In this document: positions 9,260-18,312 of the stretch, piece by piece
Layout of the letters: every line of letters begins with the position of its first letter
Position numbering within the stretch: the first letter of the stretch is position 1
The notes under the pieces: model-generated
Database searches by the model: none
What the model was told of the DNA's origin: nothing
What the model saw: only the letters and a program-made list of their open reading frames with translations
Position numbers and translations under genes: made by a program
NCBI GenBank assembly: GCA_005784505.1
Contig: VCAZ01000022.1
Location: 588,799 to 652,798, forward strand
Direction of reading: 5' to 3'
Origin: Bagarius yarrelli
Taxonomy: Eukaryota > Chordata > Actinopteri > Siluriformes > Sisoridae
DNA: 64,000 nt

Positions 9260-9982
9260 CGTCCTTTTTCTGTTTAGATAAAACATGTGAGCTGCTGCCC
9301 CCTACTGAAGATTTGTGATATAATTCTGTGATGCTCAAAACAGGTACATCTCTTTTGTCAGTTTAATATCCCTGATGCTGCTATCACAAATGTATCCATG
9401 ACAACATGTCACTACTCATTCCATGGAATTATTATTACCCGAAACAGCTTAAACATTAAAAAATAAATGTTGTTTCTTTATGAGAAGCTGTCAGAGCTCG
9501 TTAATAACTAGAGCAAGCAGAAACATATGGTTTATACTCGACTCTATTTAAATAAGAAATGTTAATGATCAGAAATCCACAAACACAATCTGCTTAGTGT
9601 GTAGATAGTTTGATGATTATAAGGTTTTGTGTAAAACTGTAACAACTGAAATGTTTACTATTGTATATTTATTCAAAAACTGATTATTCGAAACAATTGA
9701 AAAACATGGATCTCTTTGAGAATTTTACAGTTCTCTATCAGTCACAGGTTAAAATATCACTTTGTTAAAACACCATATAGTGAAAAATGACTGGAACTCT
9801 TTACACACTCCTAAAAGAATGAAACAAACCCAGAGAAATGAATCTTAGGCTTTTGAATGTGATGTGTATTTATACCGCTGTGAGATTAATGTCAGTAAGT
9901 GGTGATGTGTGAGTCAAAATCAATTTTAATGAATGCTTCACTTCTAAAAATGCTGGTTTGTCATGAAACTCCAGCTTAAATG
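9260..9982. other. Intergenic spacer between V segments
   Basis: AT-rich, with no V exon or recognised repeat. Confidence 0.5.
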
Positions 9983-10020
9983 TGTTTTTGTATTGATGTC
10001 TAAGAAGAAGTATCACTGTG
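9983..10020 (-). other. V recombination signal, 22 bp spacer
   Basis: Heptamer CACAGTG, 22 bp spacer, nonamer ACAAAAACA. Confidence 0.9.
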
Positions 10021-10466
10021 TGTGTCTGGCACAATAATACACTGCAGTGTCTTCTGTCCTCAAGCTGTTCATCTGCAGATACACCTGCTGATTGCTGTTG
10101 TCTCTGGAGATGATAAAGCGGCCCTGAACTGCACTGGAGTTAAACTTCCTATCGCTATCATACTCAATAGTTGCAACAAATTCCAGTCCTTTTCCAGGCG
10201 CCTGTCTGATCCAAGCCATCCAGTAGCTACTAATGTCCAATCCAGAGGCTGTGCAGGTCAGTTTATGAGACTGATCAGGTTTGACGATCACTGGATCAGA
10301 TTCGATCAGCGTCTGACTGCAGGAATCTGAAATAGATGAAAACACAGCAACATTAAAAATGAGGAAAAAAAGATGAATTGTTTAAAAAAATATGTAATAA
10401 ATAATAATACTAACATTGAACAAACGTTGCTAAAGCAACGTAACTTAAAACACTGCCTAGTCCCAT
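10021..10466 (-). CDS. Immunoglobulin heavy variable segment (IGHV), intact
   Basis: The leader exon is 10,415-10,466 (MGLGSVLSYVALATFVQ, 52 nt, donor GTTAGT) and the V exon is 10,021-10,326. It belongs to the SQTL family: SCSQTLIESDP, LTCTASGLDI, SYWMAWIRQAPGKGLEF, a charged CDR2 (EYDSDRKFN), GRFIISRDN and VYYCARHT. No lesion is visible. CDR2 is the most divergent of its family, as expected for antigen-contact loops. Confidence 0.93.
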
Positions 10467-10552
10467 CTCTACACATTAAAATAAAGCCTGTTGCTGTAAG
10501 TAAGCTGAAACAGCTGAATGTTTCAGCATAAATGGTTTAGATGTTGGATTTC

Positions 10553-10560
10553 GTTTGCAT
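10553..10560 (-). promoter_or_regulatory. Octamer-like ATGCAAAC of IGHV promoter
   Basis: One mismatch from the octamer, in the conserved GGGCGTGGC context. Confidence 0.6.
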
Positions 10561-10589
10561 GCCACGCCCATTAGAGACGCTAAAAGATT

Positions 10590-12031
10590 CAGGCAGGGGC
10601 GTCTCTGGAAATGTTGGGCCCTATAAAATAATTTCTATTGCGTTACTGCTAGTACTGTTACTCCCAATAAAACAGATAGCTGGGGGGCCCCAAAGTACAT
10701 GAATCATCCTAATTCCCGCCCCCTTTAGTTTATCTCATGTCCTTTTAGTAGATGAGTGTGTACTTCTTTAACACTCAAAAGAACATAACGCTCATTATCG
10801 TGACGTTCATGATGGTCAGTTGGATCATTTAAATACGAATTAGTACTAATACTAATACCACCCACCTTTGAGGTCCCCAAAGTGTCTTGATAGGCTACTT
10901 TTCCAGTAAAAAAAAAAAAAGTTATGAATATATATTAAATTCTGCTTTGGTGCTTGCATCGATAAAAAGCTAAGGTAGATTTTTTTAGGTTTTCTAATCT
11001 AAGATCTCTCAGCAGTTTTACAGCGCTCATGAATGTAAAAGTGTTTGTGATCACCAATCAAATAAGAGTAGGCGGGGTTCAACTTCACAGGCGCGCGACG
11101 CCTCAGACAGTTAACAATTTTCACGATTTAGTATTATGTTTGTGATTAATGTTTTGTAACGAGGAACAGGATTAATAAAGTAAATGCACAAATTGTGAAT
11201 GAATAATAATTGTATTAATTATCCTGGTAGCCTTCAGTACAATCACTAGTCTAAAATGATTAAACATAATGTCAGCTGACCCAATCTTTACATTCTTTAT
11301 TTACACAGAAACCAATAAAAAGTCTGTATATCAGTCAAAGCTCAGTTTTGGGAAGGGAAAAGATACAGGAAAACAGAAGGAAACTGAGATAAAGAGAAAG
11401 AGGGATGGTGATGGAGGTGAGAGAAGAAGTGCCCCCATGCGCCACTACCATCTTTTTCTGGGAACTCAGTAGGTGCAGTAAGACATAGTTTAATTACCTA
11501 ATGACACATTTGATCTATTCAACTGATTTTTTTTCTAAGCATTTTCAGCAAAAACATCCCACAACTTTTTTTCCTTTCCTCCCCCTATCATCTCTAGGTG
11601 TAGGTTTTACAGCAACTATGGGTGACAGAAGGATAAAGCAGGACCTTACTGTGGTTTGTTTCCTGCTTTTTTAATGCTTTATATTACAGTAAAGTAAATT
11701 ACATATTTTAAAAAAATCCTAAATTACGTAATACAAATTCCAGATATTTGTCTAATAATGAGTAATAATCAATAAGTCTCACGAAAATTAAATTTGTTAA
11801 TTTTTTTTTTCTCCGGCTTTATTTGTTGAGCTCTGCTGCCTCTGAGGTTGTTTTTATTATTGCACTTTAAACTATCAGAACAGACTGAGCTTTAAACACA
11901 ACATACTGTCGCATTATTTCTGAATCCACTTATTAAACACTGATTCCAACTGTTCATCTGAAAAACTCAAAGGATAATTAATTTAAATAAAGTAATTTTT
12001 TTATTTTTAATGTATCTAACATGTCTCAGAA
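10590..12031. other. Long V-to-V spacer, partly duplicated elsewhere
   Basis: No V exon. The stretch 10,590-10,720 has a GGGGCGTCTCTGG ... GGGGGGCCCC character typical of an interspersed repeat I cannot name. Bases ~11,690-11,990 are similar to ~16,970-17,215 (shared TTTATTTGTTGAGCTCTGCT), so a larger V-containing block was once duplicated. A 67-codon open frame at 11,269-11,472 has no recognisable domain. Confidence 0.55.
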
Positions 12032-12070
12032 AGTTTTTGTAAGGGGAATTCACTCTTCTGTGTCACTGTG
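12032..12070 (-). other. V recombination signal, 23 bp spacer
   Basis: Heptamer CACAGTG, 23 bp spacer, nonamer ACAAAAACT. Confidence 0.92.
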
Positions 12071-12496
12071 TGTCTCGCGCAGTAATACACAGCCGTGTCT
12101 TCAGTCTGCAGATTCTGTCCTTGAATTGTTATTGTGTTGGTCGAAGTGTCTCTGGAGAGGCTGAACTTATTTTTCAGTTTGTCACTGTAAGCTGTACCCC
12201 CACCACTATTAATGTATCCAATCCACTCCAGTGTTTTTTCTGCAGGTTGTCGGATCCAAGCTGTAGTATAGCCCGTAACCGAGTATGACACCCTGCAGTT
12301 GATGGAGAGACTCTGTCCTGGCTGGACTGTCATGTAAGCAGGCTGAGTCAGTTCCACACCATACACATCTGTAAAGAAACACACACGGTAATATTTCACG
12401 CAATATACAACGCACCTTTACTGTTTATTTAATAAATCCGATAAAACACTTACGAGATGCAGCTGCCAGCAGGATCAGTAGAGATGTGGAAAACAT
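12071..12496 (-). CDS. Immunoglobulin heavy variable segment (IGHV), intact
   Basis: The leader exon is 12,454-12,496 (MFSTSLLILLAAAS, 43 nt, donor GTAAGT) and the V exon is 12,071-12,368. It reads YGVELTQPAYMTV, SLSINCRVSYSV (FR1 Cys, one residue shorter than the usual SGYSV), TTAWIRQPAEKTLEWIG, INSGGGTAYSDKLKNKFSLS and TEDTAVYYCARH. No lesion is visible. It groups with the VELTQ-type segments at 5.2, 7.6, 13.3 and 15.5 kb. Confidence 0.93.
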
Positions 12497-12588
12497 GGCA
12501 CGTGTGCAGTTTGTACTGGGGTCGTCTTTGTACTTCAAAGTTTAACACACACCATCACAGCTCTTAAATAGACCAAGATCCAGATCTG

Positions 12589-12596
12589 ATTTGCTT
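12589..12596 (-). promoter_or_regulatory. Octamer-like AAGCAAAT of IGHV promoter
   Basis: One mismatch from the octamer, about 95 bp upstream of the leader ATG. Confidence 0.45.
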
Positions 12597-12639
12597 ATCC
12601 GCTGATGATGGGAGGAGAATGTTTCTGAAGGGAGTCTTT

Positions 12640-13304
12640 TGGGAGAATCTGTGGATGGTGTGTGTAAAACAGGCAGCAAAGGGTTAAAGAATAAATTTAC
12701 CTTTGGAAATTAATCTGAGAATGAATTAATGATGCTCACACACTTTTTTATACATGTTTATATAAATATTCATTTTCTGAGGTGAATCTCGTTATCCAGA
12801 GACACTAGAATATAAAACGTTCTGGTTAGTAATTTGATTATTATAGTGTTTATAATATAGAGCAATGTTCAGAATCCAAACTACCAACTGCAAAAATTGA
12901 ACTAACTGCAAATTCTTTTATTAATTAATAAATTAACCGTATTGTTTTTATTCGTGGGATTATTATTTCTGTAGGTAGACTTGGAAACCAGTGTTGTGTC
13001 TGGTGGACATTTTGTTATAATAAACACTGACATTGATGTTTAAGTTGGCTGTTACCATGAACATAAAGATTTTCTTCTACTGAATAACCAACAGATGAAC
13101 TTGGCTCATTTAGTCGATTTTGCATGGTATGGTTCATTTAGTAGATTTTGATATATTCTAATTGTAGTTTAAAATGAAGACATACAAGTCCATCAACAAA
13201 AATGACCGTAGGTTGAATCATGCTGTCTTTGTACATTTATAGAAAAATTCGAGAACACAGATATAAGACAATGACTTCTGACACTAACATTCGCCTGTAC
13301 TCAG
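12640..13304. repeat. V-to-V spacer, paralogous to 15,070-15,430
   Basis: Both stretches share CGTTATCCAGAGACACTAG, GTTCTGGTTAGT and GTTATAATAAACAC in the same order. This shows an older, more diverged block duplication. There is no gene in it. Confidence 0.7.
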
Positions 13305-13343
13305 TGTTTTTGTACAGCGTCCTCAACTGTCTCTCTCACTGTG
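13305..13343 (-). other. V recombination signal, 23 bp spacer
   Basis: Heptamer CACAGTG, 23 bp spacer, nonamer ACAAAAACA. Confidence 0.92.
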
Positions 13344-13773
13344 CGTCACGTGCACAGTAATAAACAGCTGCGTCTTCAGTCTGGAAGTTTTGGCCGTGTA
13401 AAGTCACAGTGTTGCTGGAGGACTCAGATGAGAAGTGAATGTTGTTCTTTAGTGAATCTGCGCTGCCAGTGTTACCAGAGTTGCAGTACCAGCCGATCCA
13501 TTCCAGAACCCGTCCTTTCTGTCGGATCCAGTTAGTACAGATTCCACCAGTGACCGAGTATCCAGTGACTTTACACGGGACTAAAAATGATTCTCCAGGT
13601 TTAACCAGCATGACGGCAGGTTGAACAAGTTCAACACATTTAATACCTGTGAACAACAATTGTACACTTATTTAGGCATATACAATGCACACAATAATCT
13701 GCATCTGTTCAACCTTCTGCTCATACTTACCAGATGTAGCTGTTAAAAGCAGGAGAAGAAGAGTTGAGAATAT
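13344..13773 (-). pseudogene. IGHV segment with intact V exon but start codon ATG changed to ATA
   Basis: The V exon (13,344-13,646) is open: KCVELVQPAVMLV, FLVPCKVTGYSV (FR1 Cys), ICTNWIRQKGRVLEWIG, WYCNSGNTGSADS and TEDAAVYYCARD. FR2 is one residue short (Gln-Lys-Gly-Arg). The leader exon (13,731-13,773) has the family's usual 43 nt and donor GTAAGT. It would read (M)FSTLLLLLLTATS, but its first codon is ATA and I see no in-frame ATG upstream. Everything else, including the octamer and a perfect recombination signal, is intact. It could rearrange but probably not be translated. Confidence 0.85.
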
Positions 13774-13845
13774 GGTTTTAGTGGAATATGAACCTGTAAC
13801 CTTAGTTCTTCTGACAACACCCCGAATATTTTATAAAGAGGTCTG

Positions 13846-13853
13846 ATTTGCAT
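13846..13853 (-). promoter_or_regulatory. Octamer ATGCAAAT of IGHV promoter
   Basis: A perfect octamer about 75 bp upstream of the expected start, with a TTTATAAA TATA-like stretch between the two. Confidence 0.75.
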
Positions 13854-13904
13854 GTGTTTGGGTTTATACAGAGCATGAGGCATTTCCTGGGAATGTAAAA
13901 AAAA

Positions 13905-14015
13905 AAAGGGTTTGATTTCTGACAGGAAGATTGTGAGTTCAATTCCCAGCACCAATAAACTGCGAATGCTTGGTTCCACAGCGAGGCCCTTAACTGGATA
14001 AGAATTTCTGCCAAA
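13905..14015 (+). mobile_element. tRNA-derived SINE fragment with L2-type tail
   Basis: Contains a degraded B-box-like stretch (GAGTTCAATTCCCAGCACC) followed by a shortened tail ending in CTGGATAAGAATTTCTGCC. Same family as the copies in the B4GALT1 introns. Confidence 0.65.
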
Positions 14016-14640
14016 TGTGGATTCTACAAGGTGGGTTAATGAGTCACTTATATAATCGATCTGTAATGTCTTATCCTTCTAATGGTGTTGTCGTAAGAGC
14101 TTATAACTTTAAAATCCCAGGAGAACATGTTCACATATCTATCACCCACTAGCAGTTCTTTAAACCTCAATATGTCAGGTAGAAAAGTGGGTGCGTTTAT
14201 TTCATTATATTATTTCATGATGGAACAAATCCAATATCATGAAAAATAAAAACGTATATATGTGTGTTGGTCTGGAAAAGCTCATGAGGTGCTGAGGAAA
14301 TAGAATTTCAGGGGCAAAACTACATTTTAGACCAAATCCAGTTTTTATCTCTATGACATATAACAGGGAAGAACATTTGCAACGAGTCATTCCTTATCTT
14401 AGAGGGAAAATGTGGTGAATCTCTATTTCCCATGGATGTAAAACCTTCACTTAAAAACCTTAAAGTTTGTGTGATATTTATTTATATATGGTTTTATCAG
14501 GCTTACCAAGCTTAATACACATTTTCAGCTGAATTTTATACAGTAAGTCTAATTTACAGTATATTTGTTAAGCAGTAGAGCCTCCTACAGTATAGATCTT
14601 GTATAAATGCCCTGTGTATTAAATGCACATCTGTTGGTAG
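14016..14640. other. Spacer, its right part homologous to 17,225-17,410
   Basis: Bases ~14,455-14,640 match the region just 3' of the V segment at 17,450. That includes CAGTAGAGCCTCCTACAGTA (CAGTAGCGCC there) and TGCACATCTGTTGGTAG. No gene is visible further left. Confidence 0.7.
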
Positions 14641-14803
14641 ATAGATTCAAGACTTTGACATTGAATACCTGTAACATAAAAGGAAAACATTAGTGTATTT
14701 TTTTTAAATGCTAAATAAAAACTGAAAATATATTTGTGATTCAGCATAAGAACTCACTGATGAGGCTGATTAATAGCAGGGATACGGAGAGAAGGATCTT
14801 CAT
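14641..14803 (-). pseudogene. Solo IGHV leader relic; V exon deleted
   Basis: The leader exon (14,758-14,803) and intron are nearly identical to those of the segment at 17,450-17,895. Only about 28 bases of the V exon remain (14,641-14,668). They are joined directly to sequence that in the intact paralogue lies beside the recombination nonamer, so the V exon, heptamer and spacer are gone. The octamer-equivalent site at 14,885-14,892 is mutated (ATACAAAT). Confidence 0.88.
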
Positions 14804-15069
14804 GGTGACTGTTGATGACACTCGATGGCTTCACTGAGCTCAGCTGCACATAAATACTGCATGGACACACAGCACTCATGGAGGATTTGTATCATGATGT
14901 CATGACAGAAGTAAAACATGATGATATTTGGACTCTGTCTCCAAAGCTTTATTCAGTGTTTTTAGTAGTTCTGATGGCCGTCGTCTTCTACAGACATTGA
15001 AAAATTCCTCTGTAGAAATTTGACTATAATAACAATCCCAGTATTTGATGTCTAACAAACATTTATAAT

Positions 15070-15435
15070 ATAAAAACCTTTGGCTGATCTGTGGATGGTG
15101 TGTTTAAAACAGGCAACAAAGGATTAGATAGTAAATGTGAGAATGAATCTGAGAATGAATTAATGATTCTCTCCCACTTTCTTATACATGTTAATATTAA
15201 TATTTATTTGATGTGATGAGTCGCGTTATCCAGAGACACTAGAATATAAACGTTCTGGTTAGTCATTTGTTTATAATATAGACCAATATTGAAAATTTCA
15301 ACTACCAACTGTAAAAATTAAACTAACTACAAATGTATTGTTTTCATTTGTGGGATTATTATTTCTGTAGGTAGACTCTGATAGATCAGTGTTGTGTCTA
15401 GTGGACATTTTTGTTATAATAAACACCGAAGGAAA
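15070..15435. repeat. Spacer paralogous to 12,640-13,030
   Basis: Shares blocks in the same order with the spacer upstream of the 12.1 kb segment, as described there. No gene in it. Confidence 0.7.
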
Positions 15436-15474
15436 AGTTTTTGTACAGGGATGTTGTTTATTTGTCTCACTGTG
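15436..15474 (-). other. V recombination signal, 23 bp spacer
   Basis: Heptamer CACAGTG, 23 bp spacer, nonamer ACAAAAACT. Confidence 0.92.
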
Positions 15475-15918
15475 CTTCTCGAGCGCAGTAATACACAGCT
15501 GTGTCTTCAGTCTGCATGGTCTGCCCTTTTAATGTCACGATGCTGCTGGAACTGTCTCTGGAAGCCTGAAACCTGCTTTTTAGTTTCTCACTGTAATAAG
15601 TGTTACCGCTACCACAAATACAGCCGACCCACTCCAGAGCTTTTCCTGCAGGTTGTCGTATCCAGTGTGTACAGTAGGCTGTATCAGTTAATGAATATCC
15701 AGACACTTTACAGGTCAGAGTCAGTGACTGATCTGGAGTTAAAACTGTGGATCCGCTCTGGATCAGCTCAACACACTGAACACCTGTTAAAAGAAAAATC
15801 GTTTCAATGCTGTAAAAAAAAATGACTTAGGTAAACAAACCCGTATTGTGTGTCGACTGTAAACGCACTTACAGTGTATGGCTGCCAGCAGCAGCAGAAG
15901 GAGGGATGTAGAGATCAT
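15475..15918 (-). CDS. Immunoglobulin heavy variable segment (IGHV), intact, with CDR1/CDR2 cysteines
   Basis: The leader exon is 15,873-15,918 (MISTSLLLLLLAAIH, donor GTAAGT) and the V exon is 15,475-15,783. It reads QCVELIQSGSTVLTPD, LTLTCKVSGYSL (FR1 Cys), AYCTHWIRQPAGKALEW, CICGSGNTYYSEKLKSRF and TEDTAVYYCARE. Besides the framework pair there is a cysteine at the end of CDR1 and two in CDR2. These could form an extra disulfide within the domain. No lesion is visible. Confidence 0.93.
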
Positions 15919-15989
15919 AATGTGTGTGTTGAAGCAGAATAAGTCACAGCATTTGGTCCTCAACGCTTACATGTACAACAGAGAAGGAC

Positions 15990-15997
15990 ATTTGCAT
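15990..15997 (-). promoter_or_regulatory. Octamer ATGCAAAT of IGHV promoter
   Basis: A perfect octamer about 75 bp upstream of the leader ATG. Confidence 0.75.
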
Positions 15998-16009
15998 AGG
16001 ACACTCCTT

Positions 16010-17410
16010 ATCCTAGGGTTAATGTCATGGATACTCATTGTATATGTAAATATAATAACATCATCTCATTTCTTAAACAAATTCAGTCTGTACTTTTTAA
16101 TGTATTCAGATTTAGAGCATTGTGTTATGTTTGGATTTTTCATATCTATATATTCCTCCTGCTTTACTTTATATTTTAAATGATAAAAACTTAAGATAGG
16201 TGGTAACTAGAGAGTTTATGTTCAGATCAAATCATTCATATTTAAAAAAAATCACAGTAATTTTCATGAATCAAGAATTTTTCATTAATTTTTATTCATT
16301 TACATACGGATGCACGATATAAGACAGATAAATAACCGGCGATATGAGTAAAAATGACTTCATTTTCTTTTGTTCTGATAAATGAATAAAATCCGATAAA
16401 AAGATCCGATAAAGTACGTTTGCTGGTAAATCAATCAATCGATCAGTCTGATTTATTCGAGATTCATCCGCTTCCCGAGTGCAAATGACTGCAGATAGTG
16501 TTCTCAGAGTGAGTGGGTTTTTCGTCTGATTGGGTGGTTTTCCGCAACAAGAATAATACATTTATTGGTCTGGTTAACAAAATTTGGGCTGCTTTTTATA
16601 CAACTGACAACGTTTAGTTTTAACTACAAACATGTGATTTTATTCATTTTTGAATCAAACATTTCATCAAAATTTACAATCATTTATTACTGGAGCGTTA
16701 CACAAAAAATAAAAAGGATTTGAAGCGTCAGAACTGATGTTTGTTATTATAGCTCAGCCAAAGATACTAAACTATTAGTTTCATCAGTAAATCTTAGATT
16801 TTCTATTCTCATGTAAGCACAAACTACAGATTATATAAAAAAATATAAAATAAATATATTGGTTAAAAATGTTTATAGTGCGCATTTCTGATTTAACAGT
16901 TTTGTTTTATTTGGAACATTAGGTTATGACAGTTTTTCCAATAAGCATCTTGTCCTTTAACTGGGAAACCTCACAAAGACAAAATCCAGATATCTGTCTG
17001 TTATAAGTAAGACATCATAAGTCTCATGAGTGAATTCACTGTTTAATTTTTCCCCCTGGTTTATTTGTTGAGCTCTGCTGCCTCCTGCGGTTGTTTCAAT
17101 TATTGCACCTTGAACTATAGAACAGACTGCGTGTTAAACGCAATACACTGCTGTATTATTCCTGAATCCACTCTGATTTCAACTGTTCATTCTAAAAAAA
17201 AATCTATGGATAATTAATGGTTTAAAGGGTTTAAAGTTTGTCTGATATTTATTTATATGTGGTTTAATTAGGCTCAACAAACTTAATACAATTTTTTTAT
17301 CTGCATTTTATACAATAAGTCTAATTTACAGTATATTTGTTAAGCAGTAGCGCCTCCTACAGTATGGATCTTGTATAAATGCCCTGTGTATTGAATGCAC
17401 ATCTGTTGGT
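16010..17410. other. V-to-V spacer, partly duplicated
   Basis: AT-rich. The right part (~16,970-17,215) is similar to 11,690-11,990, and ~17,225-17,410 is similar to 14,455-14,640. I see no further V exon. The open frame at 16,292-16,561 has no recognisable domain. Confidence 0.6.
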
Positions 17411-17449
17411 AGTTTTTGAACAGTTGATAAACGTGTTTGTATCGCTGTG
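17411..17449 (-). other. V recombination signal, 23 bp spacer, two substitutions
   Basis: Heptamer CACAGCG (one mismatch), 23 bp spacer, nonamer TCAAAAACT. Confidence 0.85.
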
Positions 17450-17895
17450 GTTTCCAGCACAGTAATACACAGCGGAGTCCTGCGCACTCAAACCAGTCAG
17501 CTTCATATATACCATGTTTCTGGAATTGTCTCTGGTAATTTCAAAACGTCCCTTAATGTGACTGGCGTATTCAGTTCTACTAGCATCATACCAGATAATC
17601 CCAATCCAATCCAGTGGTTTTCCAGCTTGTTGTCTGATCCAGTGCATGCCATAGCCACCAAAGTTAAACCCAGATCCTTTACAGGAAAGACTTAGAGATT
17701 CTCCGGGTTTTTTCAGCACTGAATCAGCGGGAATAGATTCAAGACTTTGACATTGAATACCTGTAACATAAAAGGAAAACATTAGTGTATTTTTTTTAAA
17801 TGCTAAATAAAAACTGAAAATATATTTGTGATTCAGCATAAGAACTCACTGATGAGGCTGATTAATAGCAGGGATACGGAGAGAAGGATCTTCAT
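17450..17895 (-). CDS. Immunoglobulin heavy variable segment (IGHV), intact, most 5' in the window
   Basis: The leader exon is 17,850-17,895 (MKILLSVSLLLISLI, donor GTGAGT) and the V exon is 17,450-17,760. It reads QCQSLESIPADSVLKK, LSLSCKGSGFNF (FR1 Cys), YGMHWIRQQAGKPLDWIG, IIWYDASRTEYASHIKGRFE and SAQDSAVYYCAGN. The QSLES-type N-terminus sets it in a family different from all others here except the solo leader at 14,641. The heptamer deviates at one base. No V sequence is seen to its right, so it may be the 5' end of the locus. Confidence 0.92.
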
Positions 17896-17976
17896 GGTGA
17901 CTGTTGATGACACTTGATGGCTCCACTTAGCTGAGCTGCACATAAATACTGCACGGACACACAGCACTCATGGAGG

Positions 17977-17984
17977 ATTTGCAT
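17977..17984 (-). promoter_or_regulatory. Octamer ATGCAAAT of IGHV promoter
   Basis: A perfect octamer about 80 bp upstream of the leader ATG. The paralogous relic promoter at 14,885 has lost it. Confidence 0.75.
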
Positions 17985-18194
17985 CATACCGAATATCATA
18001 ATGATGATATTTGGACTCTGTATTTTAGGGCAGGAAATTCAACCCCCCCAAATAATCAACAGCTTGACAGAAATAGGAAATTAATTTCAAAAGAGAATGT
18101 CTGCCGAAAAGGTGGCAAGGAAAAACTTACTGCAATGAAATTAGAAGGAATCCTCGAAAGGAATCTATCCTCATCATCCTCACCCTCACTAATT

Positions 18195-18312
18195 GGGGGT
18201 TAAGGGCCTTGCTCAGGGGCCCAGCAGTGGCAAACTTGGTGGTGCTGGGAATCAAAACCCAGATCTTCCAATTAGTAGTTCAACACCTTAACTACTGTGC
18301 TACCACTTCCCT
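18195..18312 (-). mobile_element. tRNA-derived SINE fragment, L2-type family
   Basis: Carries the family's diagnostic core GGTTAAGGGCCTTGCTCAGG, then GTGCTGGGAATCAAAACCC and a degraded tRNA-like end (CACCTTAACTACTGTGCTACC). It reads as the reverse complement of the SINE. Confidence 0.75.

Noticed and set aside
1826..17760. Alternative that the V segments are T-cell receptor delta/alpha or light-chain V genes
   Set aside because: The YYCAR ends, WIRQ-type FR2 and 22-24 bp spacers fit IGHV. Light-chain V segments in fish and TRAV have different FR2 and C-terminal motifs.
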